Shown piece after piece: positions 1 through 28,326 of a stretch of DNA of 64,000 bases. Position 1 is the first letter of the stretch; each line of letters begins with the position of its first letter. The notes beneath the pieces are model-generated. The model ran no database searches. It worked only from the letters and a program-made list of their open reading frames with translations, and was not told where the DNA came from. The translations under genes were made by a program, and so were the position numbers. Source of the stretch: Struthio camelus (Eukaryota; Chordata; Aves; Struthioniformes; Struthionidae); NCBI RefSeq assembly GCF_040807025.1, contig NC_090943.1, forward strand, positions 119,859,900 through 119,923,899. Reading direction: 5' to 3'.

Positions 1-600
1 TGGCTGAAGGTGCAGGTATTTACTTTCACTCATTCTGCCCAGTCCCAGGGTTATCGTTGTTACTGTGATTCTCTATGAATAGCGCTGGACTGTGGCACAG
101 AGCAGTCTATGAGTTGCTTCAAACAGCAGAACTTGTTTTTCAGCAGTTTCTTTTTATGTTTAGTCTAAAAGACAGTGATGTTTAAAAATACATAAAATTG
201 ATTCTTAAAGCTAACCTGTGGGATGATAGTATTACATTGCTTCCTTTTTGAAAGATGACATTTAGAAGGATAAAGGATTTAAAACTGGTGGGGAGGTCAA
301 ATTAAGGAATTTGAAGTTTAGAGAGGCTTGGGGCGTAGCAAAAAAAATCCTATTTCTGCCGGATAGGGAACACTTCTAACTTCCTCCTCTTTCAGATAGG
401 TGAGCCCTTTATTAAACAGCTCCCTGCTTAATCTTGGTGAGATGTGAGAAATACAAGTTTTGAAGTGCTTGTAAACCACTAGTTTAAGTTAGTATAACAA
501 GACCTGGAACACTGAAATGAGTAAGAAAGTCATATAAAAAGACTTAAAACAACAAAAAAAAACCCAAAAAGAAACCTTTTGTTTGCCTTCATGCGCGCAT

Positions 601-632
601 GCACACACACACGAACGCACACACACACACAC
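601..632. repeat. CA-rich microsatellite
   Basis: A short interrupted CA repeat in the presumed YES1 intron 1. An open frame runs through it, but that is only the repeat being read as His-Thr. Confidence 0.85.
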
Positions 633-2794
633 CTCTGCTCCAGGACATGGAACAACATTTTCTTCCATATCTCTTGTTTTATGGAAACGTGGTTAAAACA
701 GGATTATTTAAAGTGCTTGTGTTTTTCGTGTTGTTTCTAATCAGTGCTTTTGACTTTAGTGAACTTTTAGTTGGAACTTCTCACGTCTGCTGCAAGGAAC
801 ATGTTTCAGCTCTCTTACACGTACTGCTTCTGTTTGAAGATTAGGAGTCCTGTTGTTCCAGGAATGCTTTATGCAGCATTAATTCACCTTAAATGTTGTC
901 AATTTGTTGTTTTCCTCATTATTACTCATAATATAAATCTTTATGACCTGCGACCAAAATTTAAATTACTCCTGCAAGTTACTGCGGAGTAACCTGTTTG
1001 ACATGCATGTTTTTGCTGAAACATTTCCCCTCCTCCCCTAGTGTTTATACCTTTTAAAAATTAATTAAAATGAAAATCATCCTTCCTTCTGGTAATACTT
1101 TTGCAGTCAAAAGAGTGTCAATGAAAGCTCTGCTTTACCAGTTAGGAACAAGAAAACTTGCTACAAAACAGTAGTTAGTTATTTAGCCTGAAGTGAATCT
1201 TGAACTATAAATCGTGTACTCCTAGAAATAAGATAAGAGAATGACTGAGAACACAAAATGGCCGAATTGTTTTGCTTGCTCATTTAAAAGTGCTGTGTGA
1301 ACCTATAGACTAAAAATTGAAGGATGTCATTGTGCCTCAGAGTATACTTCATTGTAGATTAACAGTATTTACCTCCATGAAATACCTCAAAATAAAACTA
1401 TTTTCTAGTGCTCTTTTTGTTGTTCATTGATTACTAATACTTTCTGATATTTTTCCTTTTTTTTTTTTTTTTTAGAAAACCCGAAGCATTGAGTTATTTC
1501 TGTAGTACCTCTTCACATTCCTCTTCTCTCATCTATTCCTGTTTTCTGATTAGCAAAACTATCAGTTGTGTTCACTTTGCACACTTTGGAGAATAGTGAT
1601 TGACAGTGTTTTATGTGCTGCCGACTAGTTCGCACTTGGATTCTGCTGCCTGCGTGGCAGTGAGGCATACAAGCTGGCAAAGCCAAAACAAGAGGGAAGG
1701 CCTGTTGGCTAGTATGAAACCAACCATCTTTTCTTTAAAAAGATGAATATAAAATTGATTTAATCTTTAACATATCCTTAGAAGATGTCCAAAGACTTTA
1801 ATGTTTTTTTGAGTTGTGTTTTATTAAACTTCTTCATAATAGGAAACGCTGAGTTGGTTGTTCTTTGTTTCACTCCATCAAATAAGAACACCCAGGGGTT
1901 TTTTGTGTCTCTCAGGAAAGGTTTGTCTTCTTTCTGTGATATCTTTTTCTGAAATGCTTTTATGAACTTATAAGAACTCTTTCAGCAGCTTTAAATGGTA
2001 GTGGAAAAATCAGCAGATCTATGTAGGGGAAAACCAACAAGAAATGGGAAGTGAACGCTATGTGGTTTTCCATTACATACCGTCATTGAGGCTTGGTACA
2101 CACCATACATGCCACTCTAATTGCTAGTCCAGAGTTGGAAAGAGTTGAGTATTTTGATTCTTTAGGCAAATGAATCAACAGGAGCTTGAGGGGCGAATGG
2201 CACCTTGTTTATGAAGGCAAAGAAAATTAAGACTTTTTGGGAGTGGTCGCAGGCTCACAAATCGCTGGTGAAAAGCCTGCGCTTGGAACACAACTTCTCT
2301 ATTAGAGACAGAGGATACTCCTACTTTGTAGGTGACAGCCCTGGCCTAAGATAAGTGACTGCAAATTACAAATGGCCCATTTTGCCTTCCGAGACAAGAG
2401 AAAAGTGGGTATTTTCTTCTGTGGCATGCTTTCCAAGATGCAGCAGAAGTGCCTTCCTCCCACAGAACCAGCTGAGCTTGGGAGGCAGACCCTCTGCATG
2501 GCTGAGCTCCATGCGTGCTGCCAAATGGGCTGTTAAGTGCTTACAGGAGAAGTTATGAATGGGACGGTGGAGGATGTGGGCAAGGAGTCCTGGGTAGGGT
2601 AGCAGTGGGACTCCACTCTTACCATGTCCTGTTGGCTCCATTTTCAGCTGAGAGGTTTTTTGTTTTTTGTTTTTTCAAAATATACCTGAGTTGGCTGAAA
2701 GTCTATGTGTTTAATACAGCAAAATATAATACCATACTTGTAGCAAGAAGAATGTGGGCTATGCTTTCAGAGTGAGGGAATTTCTATTCTAGAG

Positions 2795-3215
2795 TAGTGA
2801 CTGAAAAAGACCTAAGAATCGTAAGGAACAGTAACGGCAGCCAAAAGATCTAACGAAATCCCTGAATGCCTTCATAGGCGAACCTCAAGGAAGGATTAAG
2901 AAGTATTCCTTACCTGAGATACTGTATCCTCTTCTAGTGGTCGCTGTAACCAGGGAGGCACTGGAAGAGTTGAGGGGCTTTAGAGAAGATAAGACTGATC
3001 AGTGAATGGAAAGCTACTCACTAGACTGGAGTCTAGTAAGTCTTATTAAAGGGAGGGTTAAAGAGAGAACTGATCTATGTAGGATCTGCAATAAAGGGAA
3101 TAGAAGTTTGATGGTGTTAGAGGACTATTCAACCTAAGGCAAAGGTGTAGCAAGATTGTAGGCTGGATGTTGGCACTAAATTCAGATGAGACATGAGGCA
3201 TTTATTTTTAATGGG
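2795..3215 (+). repeat. Degraded old CR1 LINE fragment (probable)
   Basis: The stretch begins with a phrase like GAAAAAGACCTAAGAATCGT. It continues with 'GAGGCACTGGAAGAGTTGAGGGGCTTTAGAGAAG'-type wording, which here is interrupted, and then with a GCTGGATGTTGGCACTAAATT segment. These follow, in order, the 3' part of avian CR1 elements as I know them. Similarity is patchy with many indels, so this would be an old insertion. A repeat search would settle it. Confidence 0.5.
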
Positions 3216-6200
3216 TACTGTGTTTAAATTTTAAGACTTGTCCAGTATGGGTGCACTTTCCATAGGAATGTTAAAATTGAAAGAATTTGAGCATGTCTCT
3301 GCTTTCAGAGGCGTAAAAGGATAAATTAATTTAGGGAAGTCTTGTGGCCTATGTACAGAAGCCTGACTAGCTAATTAGTATAATTTCTTCTGGTCTTCTT
3401 GCCTATGAATACTATTGTATTACTTTCTATACTGATAGAGATATAACAGCAGTAATGATAGCAATTAGGGATAGTAATTCTTGTTTAGTTAAAACATGAT
3501 CCAGTTCTTCCCAATCAGTAGGGGTATTATTTAGTGGGTGTCGTCTTACATTTTTTGTTTAATTTTGAATTTCTTCACAGTTTAATTGTACTTTTCACTT
3601 TTTTATGTACAAAGGAAAACAAGCTATTGAATCATAAAGAACAGTGTGCTTGCGTGGTTGTAATTGTTTATACATACTTTAACTTTTTGTTTTAGTGAAA
3701 AAGGTTGATGTTTTCCAGCTGGCTTCCTGAAATTCCTCTTGTCCTGAAAAGAACTAATTGCTTATGATTTCCTAGCTGTGATCCTGTGATATAATTTGGG
3801 TAGATGTAGCAAACGTTTCTCATAGCACCTTTTTTTGGTTAACCTTTTAAGTTGCTGTGACTGTTCGTTTCTTTTATATTTTTAAGCTGACTAACAAGAG
3901 ACCAAATGAAGCTGTAACTGAAGTAAATCTCGCAGATGCTGAATTCCTCTGTTTTGTTGTCCTAAAATACAATTGCCACTTCAGCTATATGACGCAGTTG
4001 AGAAGGTGTTGCTACATAAAAAAATCATGTAGATTCATATGAATTTGGAGTTATGAACAGAATTCAGGATCTCTAAATTTCTATGAGCTTACAAATTTTG
4101 GAGTCCATGTTTTATGTGTAGTTCGTAGTGAAACTTTGGAAATACTACTTCTTAAATTTTTGTAGAACTTTTTTTCAGAACGAAAGTGCTGTAAATTGTT
4201 CTTCTACTATGTAAATTTCCCTTCACTTTAATGGAGACATCCCTTGGGAAAGCAATCTTCATGCTTCCTGCTGTGAGAGCCAGAAAATGGAATAATTACT
4301 TTATGTAAACCATTTAACAGTTGCTCTTTAAAAAAACATTGGAGGCATCTTCTTCGGGGACAAAATATACAGAATGGTTGAAACTGAATGTATAAAAATG
4401 TTCTGTGGTACCAGACATACTTTTTATTGTCCAAATAGGATTTAGATTCTATTTATAAATCAGTTCATAAATCCCGTCCAAAATAGACTAGATAACTTTA
4501 ACAAGTTAAAACATGTGTGTTATTGTAACCTTTTGGCCTGGCTTTTTGTATACATCAGGCTTTTAATTTTTGAGATAATGCTAATCATTTATGAATTAAT
4601 AAGTATGAACTGCTATTACACTAACTGAAAAAAATTTGAATTGTCCTTTTCTATTTGCATTCATTTATTGACTGTGCACTTAAATGTTCAAGACAATGGA
4701 GCAGCAGTCATGCTGTCTAGACAATACATTGAATATTTTTGTCTATGGTATCTTCTCTTGTCAGAGCAATTTCTTTGTGTGGTAAGGGCTTGAAATTTTA
4801 AGGCTAGACGTTGTCACCCTGAGTGCTAAAAATGGCTTTGGGTATATTTATTACATATTTCAGCACATAAGACTGCTTTTGCAATTCTGATGTTTTAGTT
4901 AATCTCTCCTTTGCAGTCTTCAGTGATGGAACGAAGAAAATTAATCCGTCAGTGTTGTGTAATTATTTTATGTGATCTGCCTTAGTTTTTTTGGCAGGTT
5001 TTTAGTTTACAAAACAGTACAAAGTGTTTTAGTGTACAAAAAAGCACAAATTATTTTTCACTCTTTCTGGATACAAAAAAAAATGCTGACTTCACTGAAA
5101 ACTTAGAATTGATCCTGAAAACATACCTGGTCTTAAAATGAAAGTTCTCTTTAGCAGTTAGTTGGTTTTTAATATCTAAGCTTAAACATTTAAATCTGAT
5201 AGAACATTTCTCTGCTGTAGGCCAAAAGTTAGAAGCAGCTCCTTCCTCTGTCAGGGAGTCAGGTACCCCTGTCCAGGCCCTGGGCCTAGTGCAGGTTGCA
5301 GGGGGAGGGTCCCCTTTTTCTTTTCTCCTCCCAGCATCTGCTTTCTTTCATGCTTTCTGTTACCTTGGTCAAGGTAGTCAGCCTCCAGCCGAAGTGGAGA
5401 TGGCTCATGATAGCACCAAGAGTGCAAAGATGAAGCCATGCTTTTAGTCAGGCCGCCACACTCGTACTTGGAAGATCTCAGTCTAGGTCTTGCCTCTGCC
5501 ACATCTCCTGTAGTTTTCAGAAACCTTGTCTAGAACAGAAAATTAGGCTGTGTAAGTCTGTGTAGTTATAATAATACCTTTTTCTTTTCTTCGATACAAT
5601 TAATCTGGTTTAAGCCAAGCGACGTAGAATAATTCTGGTAAAGACATACCAGAATGAAATATCGATGCAGCTGTTGCATCAACATAACTACATTAGCTTG
5701 AATTCACAAATTAGTTTATAGCTGTAGGACTTTTCCCTTGTAGGTGAATCCTTAGTGTCTGGCTGGCTTTGGAATTCCTGAGCTGCAAATCACTAGAGGT
5801 TTGGAAAGTTTCAGTCTGTGCTTGTCCTGTTTTGTATTCTTCCATAGCCGTCTGCTGTTGGTCATTGTTTCTACAAAAAGCCAACTTTATTTGTGTCAAA
5901 ATCCTGACCCATGCGCATGGTGAAGAAGGAGCTCGTGGTTAGAGGCTAAGGCCACTGTTGAAGACAGGATACTGAACTAGGTCAGTCTCTTTCTTTAGAA
6001 AAGAAGGGTTGCAGTGTTTGCATGCAACATCTGATCAAAGGAAACATACAATATATTTACAATATGATATATTTGAGCTAGTGTAGTCAAAACTGTGCTC
6101 ATAAATATAATTTTACAAGCAATAATAGCATGTATTTTGCAGAGCAGATCATGTATCATCCATGACACAATCTTTTTTTCTAATATGCTCCTGTGGTGTT

Positions 6201-9200
6201 TGCTTGCCTTTAAAACGGAAGAAGACCTCTATAGATACAGCTGTCCCAGGACACAGCTCCCTGAGTGGGAGGAGATCCTACGTATTTGGTCCTGGACAAA
6301 GGAAGAGTGTGACTAAGAAGGAAAACAGTGTTCACCTCTCTCTTGACTGCCTCATGGCTTAATTCCGTGTTGTTTGTTAGAAGTTAGTGTTGCAGTAGTT
6401 AACTCTTCTTTTACGTCTGGAACTGGAATGGCACATCCAGCAGCAGCTTGGAGTCGGATGGTAGGGCCTGTTGTTGACTGCGATGAGGGTTGTACCGCCT
6501 GCTGGAGCGGGTCCTATCTCCTACCTTCTAGAGCTCCAGCAAAAAACAGTAGGTGTTTCTTCAAGAGAAAAGCCTTTGTCTGAGAAGATTCAAACTGGAG
6601 AACTAGAAGTCCCTGGTCTCCTCCATAGATAGTATGTCCAACATCTGATACAGCTGGACAACGCTTGCACGTCCAAGCTGTTCAAGGCTCAGAAGAAGCG
6701 CACTTCCGTCATCCGCCTTCTTGTCTTCTATTCCAAAAAATGTTAAGAAATTGTGGAAGGACATGAAAGACTGAAGGACCTTATTATGCAATGCCAGCTT
6801 ATGCTAACTTTCCGAGTGGTGTTGCAAGATCTGGCATTCCTTCAGAGTACAGTCATCTTAGTAATCTTGTCAGCCAGGTAGCTAGCTCCTCCAGTAAAAG
6901 GATCAGTCACCCTCAATAAATAATTTAATGCAAATGTTAAATCTGATTTCTGTAGAAGGCATGACCTAGAACAATAGATGTAATAATTACAACAGCTTTT
7001 AACTCCTTGAAAGGTATTTCAAATACAAAAGCAGTTTTATATTCTTTTTTTTTCTCTCTGTGCAATGTCCTCTGTTTGCTATACTGTTTTTGCTAGCTGT
7101 AGCATTATGGGTTTTGTTCTGCTTCTGTGAAATCAAAAGCATTTCCATAGCAGCCACAGAATTTCTCCTTGAATATGTTTGTACAGTCATGTTGAAAGCA
7201 GGATTTGGTCAGTAGAAACATTTGGATCAAAAATTTCAAATTGTATTAGTCAGTGATAAAGGAGAATATCTCTTTACTGTTAAATATATTTTAGTGTATG
7301 GGTCTGAAGTCTAACAGTGCTGTTTTATGGTTATTTTTCTGCGTAGAACCACACTTGGATGAGTGCTAGACATTGAAATTCTAATAATCTAAATCCTTGC
7401 TTCAGTGTCTTTTTTTTATACTTCTCTTTTTGCTCCTTATTTCATAACTAATTACAAAGTCATTGTCAGTTGCACTTTAAATGCATAACAAGACTGAGGA
7501 CTCATTATGCTAGTGCTATTGCTAATTGTAAAGACTGAATCCAAAAGAACATCATTCTTGAAATTTCATGGGTTGTTCATAGTAAAATAAGCAAACTAAT
7601 TTCTGATGGCTCATGAAGTAAATTGTACCACATGATAATGCATAATTTACTAATGAAAACTGTGTAACTATGTAAAGAACGTAAGCCACTTTTGCTCATT
7701 CTTTAGTGTATTTTCCTTTACGCACATGGAGTGCTTTGTATACAAAAAAAAAAAACTCTCATCAATTGACTTCTTTAAAAGGTGAACGGAATTAGTTGGC
7801 TACTATAGTTACGGCAAAAAAGGATTGTTAGTCTCTTTCTGGTTATCTTTGTTTCTTCCTCTCTCGCAGTCTATGTGACTTCTAATAAATGACTTTTAAA
7901 TGCTTCTGTCTGAAACCACCTGTTTGACAGATGCTTTGCATTGTTTGCCTAGCTGTACAAAAAGCAAGTATAGGTTGCATGTCTCCAGTGACATACAGAA
8001 TCAGCTCTGCACTTGTTTAAGCAAATAGTCAGCTGTTAGCTAATGGATCCATTAGTGAACTTTCTGCAAAATATCCTGTCTTCATTACTACATGAAATTT
8101 TAATAACTTAAAAACATGACTCTGGTTGAAACGTCAGTGGACCTTTTTGTAAAACATCAGTTTCATATTTGAGAACTGAAATGTTTCTTTTCTTTTTTTT
8201 TTTTTTTGATGGTACTGAGAAGTGAAGGTGGATTAGCAGTGGAAATTTCTTTTTGTTGTCTTTTCATTAGCGGTTGGTAAACCTCCAAGGGCATTCTTTG
8301 TTTTTTATTATGTAGCACAGTTTGTTTTTCATGCGTTAGGATGTTTGCAGTCTCTCTTTATTCTTCTGAAGAAAGATTTGGCTGGCTTGTTGTTCATTTG
8401 ACTCTTCATAGTGAAAATTGAATTGTGTGTAAAAACTTTCAATAATTGAAAGGAGAGGAGAAAAGAAATGCCATTTTCTCCCCTTTATTAATTTTTCCTT
8501 TCCCCTACTTATTGCATTTAGTTCTTGTATGGTTTAGCACTGGGTTTAATCTAGCGGTTGAAAGAGAAAATTCTTGAGAATGTCTTTGCATCGTGTTAGA
8601 ACTTTTGCTCCATAAGGCTGTCACTGCCATACATTTTGCTGAGGTCTCCAGGAGGTGTCTGAGGACGAGATGAATCATAACAAAAGTGAGAGATGAAAAA
8701 TATATCTCCAGCTGGCCCCCAAAAAAACTCCTCATTCTTCTTGATTTTTGTAGCAAACAGTTTTTTTTTTATCGAATCTGTAACAGAAGTGAAACGAACG
8801 TGAGGCTCTTCCAGCTTTTGGTCTTTGGGGTTTCAGAATCTTGATGCCAATAGGTACAGTCCCCTTTATGGAAAAATAAGTAGTTTCAGCTTTTTGGAGG
8901 CATCAGCAGACTGCTTTGCTCTGAGAATGCTAGTTGCAGAAGATTGTCAAAGTTAAAATGGCCTCTTTCAGAGAAACCTCTACATATTCCTTCATTTCAA
9001 TAGGAGAACTTCCTTAATGTACTCGGAGAACCTTGTTTTCCAGAGAACCAACGGATAAACGGCTTCTGCAGCCATCAACTAGACAAACAAGGACATTAGC
9101 TGGATGAGGCCTCCCTTGCAAAACCTGCCCCTCGGCACTGAACAGAGAAGGCTACCAACACTCCTTAGTAAACAGTTGCTCAGCAGCTTAGAATATGATA

Positions 9201-12200
9201 GCTCTTGAGGAACAGATCATTTTTCTCAGGCTGGTAGGCCATCTTTTCTGAAATGAAAGCAGGAAAAAAAATAGCAAAGAGCTTACCAGCCTCGCTTTTA
9301 GATCATTACTGAGCAATGTTTTTCCTCATGATACTCTGCTATACAACTGAGTCAAGAAAAAAAAGATGGCAGTGTTGACTTTCTTGGAGCTCTCAATTTG
9401 GCAGAGGGTTTAGGGGGCCTTTCTCATTGTCTGAGGTGTTTGTAGAGTATGGAATCACATTTGACATGGGCTTTTTGGAAAAGTCATCCAAAGGCCAAAG
9501 TTCAGTCAGGTCACTAAACTCTCATCTGATAGCTACCTCCTAGAGTACTCTCTTTTTGTCTGTTGACGAAAAGACGATTTTATGGGCATCTACCTGCTAA
9601 CCTTCAGCCATCCTTCCAGTAATCACTTTAGCTGTTTCTAGTTCTTGAAAGCATTCTAGTGTTGGATTGTTTTCGTCTAGAAAGCAGAACAAGACATCTG
9701 TGCTTTCGTCCATCCTCTCAGAACATACTTTCCTGATAGACCTCCAGCAAGCTGACTTCTAACCCGCCCACCAGGCAGGCACATTTGCACAGCAATCGGA
9801 ACGAACAGAAGAGTATTCATTTCAAAGAACGAACAAGCTACTCTAAGTTATTCATCTGGTTTGTTTCAGACAGCAGGCTGAGCTAAAAGAATGATTTAAC
9901 TAACGGGAGTGGAACAGTGGTTTGTGAATAACTTATCCTGGGCCAGCATTTCATTGAATAGATGGACTTCTGTAGAGCAAACAAAAAACTTCTCATCTAT
10001 ATCTCTGCCTCTGAAGAGTTCAGTACTTCAGAAAAAGAGTTAGGAGCTTTGTCACAGAAATGTATTCCTTAATATTTTGTTGCTTGTAAGAAAAGGAGGG
10101 ACAAAACTAGTTGTAAGCTTTTTCAGTGGCATGCATTTCTAATAACAAATAAAATACTAGAATAACCAAATCCAGTACTGTATACTAGGTGCTTATTGTG
10201 TGTGTCGAGGTCTTTAGGCAGTAATGTGTTGCAAGACTAAACCCTAATAAATCTTTTTTTTTTTCATTTCTGTACTGTGGGTGATCATTTTTCCCTTCCC
10301 TGTTACTCACTATTTGCTTCTGTCTTCTCCCACCTTATTCCTCTACTCTCTCCTCATGAAAGCATGCACCGTACTTTACAGGCATTTTCCATCTAGGTTT
10401 TTGACTTTTAAAAGCGAAGTGTTTTGCTTCCCTAAACAAATTTTTTGGGGATATGCAGTCGTAAAAGTAGAGCTTTTAGATTTTAATCTGTTTATTTCTT
10501 TGTCTTTGAAGTGCTGATTGAATCTCTGTTGTTAATCTCGCTAGGCCCTGGAAGAAGATTACATCAACAATGAAATGGGAGGGGAGGGCAGAAGCAGGGG
10601 AAAGACACTGTTGACTGTATTTCTTTAAAACCAGTTCACATCTTCAATAAGTGCTTGTCTTTGTCAACGTTCAAGTAAACCAATGGTAGTGGTTTGCTGC
10701 TAAACATTACTAAAGTGCGTGAGCACCTATGTGTTATGCTAGTTATAATGGCAGCGCTGGTAGCATTGGTAGTGTTCATTTGGGTGAAGGAGCAATTCCA
10801 GGGGCAGAATCCCGCAGTATCACCAGGATTGGTAGATTTGCTTCCGCTTTATTTAATCTTGGAGTCCTATCAGCCTGTTACAAGTTTACCTCATGCCAGA
10901 AATGGTGGGGGGCGGGGAGGGGAAATGTCTGTGATCAATGCTTAATTATACAAACGTTCATACCTTTCTTTTTTAATCTACTTTATTAACAAAAATAGTG
11001 TGCTGGACTTCTGAATCATGTATTACGCTTAACTTTTAACCAATGGTAGGTAAGTCAAGTTATATCGATATTGTTAGCAAATGCATATTCACGAAGGTGA
11101 TCGGACTTATATTCACCTTTAGTACAAAACTGTTGATGACAATTGTTTAAAAAGAACCAAAGAAACAGGCCTTGAAGTAAGGCAGAAATTCACCATAGAC
11201 TATCACATGGGCAAATAAATGTGGTTCAAATTACAGTGTCTGTTTTTCAGCGATGGAGTGATTAAAAGGATGTATTTTGATACATGATTTTCCCGTGTCA
11301 TGAATTAATAATTAGCTTTTCTACTGTAGGTTATAAGGCTTCTTTTGTAGGGTATTTAGATGCATTAAATTTTTCATTTATGTAGCTGAGTCTCGGTTGC
11401 TCTATCAACATTTGTGCACAGTTAATACGTTGGCAGTAATAGTATCAGAAGTAAAAGATTAGATATGCTGTGCTTCTGTGATTATTCATAATTCTTCCCT
11501 ATAAAACTCCTAGTCAAGATTTGTAAAAATGCAGTTGTTTGACTTCACAGCTGCTCATTTCTACACCAGTAATTGTCTGTAGTGCTTTGCCCTATTAGGG
11601 ACTGAAGTGGCAGGGTGAATATTCTTAACTTTATGATCAGTAAATTTCATGTGGTCACCTATGGTCATTCTTTCTAGAAACTCAGATTCACAGTTCTTCC
11701 GGAAATTACAGTATCTTTAATATTGTACTACGTTACTTACATAGAGGAAATCAGAAGACAATTTTAGATTAAGAACTATGTTTTGTCCCAGTGTATTAGG
11801 ACAGTATTTGTTTAGTAAGATTTGTTTTATTCCGGATGCTTGTACCTAATAGCCAACAAGGTAGGAGAGAATTGAAATGGAAGAAAAAAGAAGTAATTGG
11901 ACATAAGATGGGAAACTGTTTTCCTAATTGTTCGTCCTACATTGTTAGTTTAAGAATCTATGAAACTGTTGTTGCAGTTACGAGAAACCATATTTTTAAT
12001 GCTTTCAAATTACTGATGTTTCTGTAACAAATCAGCTAAAAAATAATGTGGAGCAGCTGGTTTCCTGTTTTTGTGGCGATTTCTACTTTTGAAGTTAAAG
12101 TATTTTTTTTCCGGAACATAGGACTTTTCATATCAGATTAATATTGCATCTCGTATGCACTCCTGTATCCTCCCAGACTTGTGCCCCAGTGGGGATAAGT

Positions 12201-13131
12201 CAGAAGATGCCTACTCTCAGTTGTCACCACCTGACAAATGACAGATGGGGACTTCTTAAGCAGCAGTAAATTGTTTGTGACCTGCCTCTTCTCTGATAAC
12301 TATCACCAGGTAACAGCTATCCCCATAGTAAATAGCTCAGGAATAGTTTGCCTGTAGCAGAAGCTCGTGACAATCTTGGGCATTTAAAGCTAGAAGTTGT
12401 CACGTGTCGGGGGGTAGTAGTCCATTTCTAAACTACTATGGATGTTGTAGTTACAAGAGTAACTTTTTTTTTTTCCTAATTCTACTTAGACTCTTGAGCT
12501 TAATCCTATCTCATGGCCATGAATATTACAGGTTCATTTGTGAGCTGTATTTGGGGGGGGAAAATGGATGAAAACTTATTATATTTCTTTAAAGCTATAC
12601 TTAGTTGTTATACCAGCAGCAGATCAGAACCTCATTGCACAGGTGCTTAAAAAAGCAAATAGAAATTTCCCACTTGTTGTCTTGTATAATTGTTTATATT
12701 ACTCTATATTTGTCACCTCTGCTCAGAATCCCTAATGTTTCCATTCTCCCTTGCTACAGAAGTCTTCAGTGTCCCTCATCCTTTCCTTACCTGTTGTCTG
12801 TCTGACTCTGTCTTTTCTTTTTACCATGTACAGTCCACAAGGAATTGGGATGAGGAATAATCCAAATGTGCTGCCAGTGCGTGTTCTTGTAGGGGAAAAT
12901 AATTAGTTCCCTCTAGTCTGCGAACGCTTTGAATTTTCTTCCAGAACAGGTTTTCATCGGAACGTATAATCTGCATGTAGTAGCAGTTGCTGGGGATTGT
13001 TGTCTTTTTTTTATTGTTTTTAATAGTAATAAATCAGTATTTATGAGAACTTTTTGTGAATCTTCTGCGTTATCTATTAAGAGATGCAACATAAGGATGA
13101 ACTCTTTTTTTTTTTTCTCTCGCTTTCACAG

Positions 13132-28326
<15,195 letters not shown>

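Larger units (their letters stand above)
1..13131. other. YES1 intron 1 or upstream non-coding sequence
   Basis: No coding exon is visible on either strand; the short open frames here are low-complexity or AT-rich and match no family I recognise. Src-family genes have a non-coding first exon well upstream of the first coding exon, so this stretch is probably YES1 intron 1. No CpG island is seen, so the promoter probably lies left of the window, and an alternative 5' non-coding exon inside it cannot be excluded. It holds a CA-rich microsatellite (601-632), a poly-T run near 1458-1474 and a decayed CR1 copy (about 2795-3215). The right end is the polypyrimidine tract and AG (13130-13131) before the first coding exon. 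Confidence 0.7.

Noticed and set aside
599-992. Two overlapping open frames at the left end
   Set aside because: One begins in the CA microsatellite. Neither resembles a protein family and no splice or promoter context is seen.
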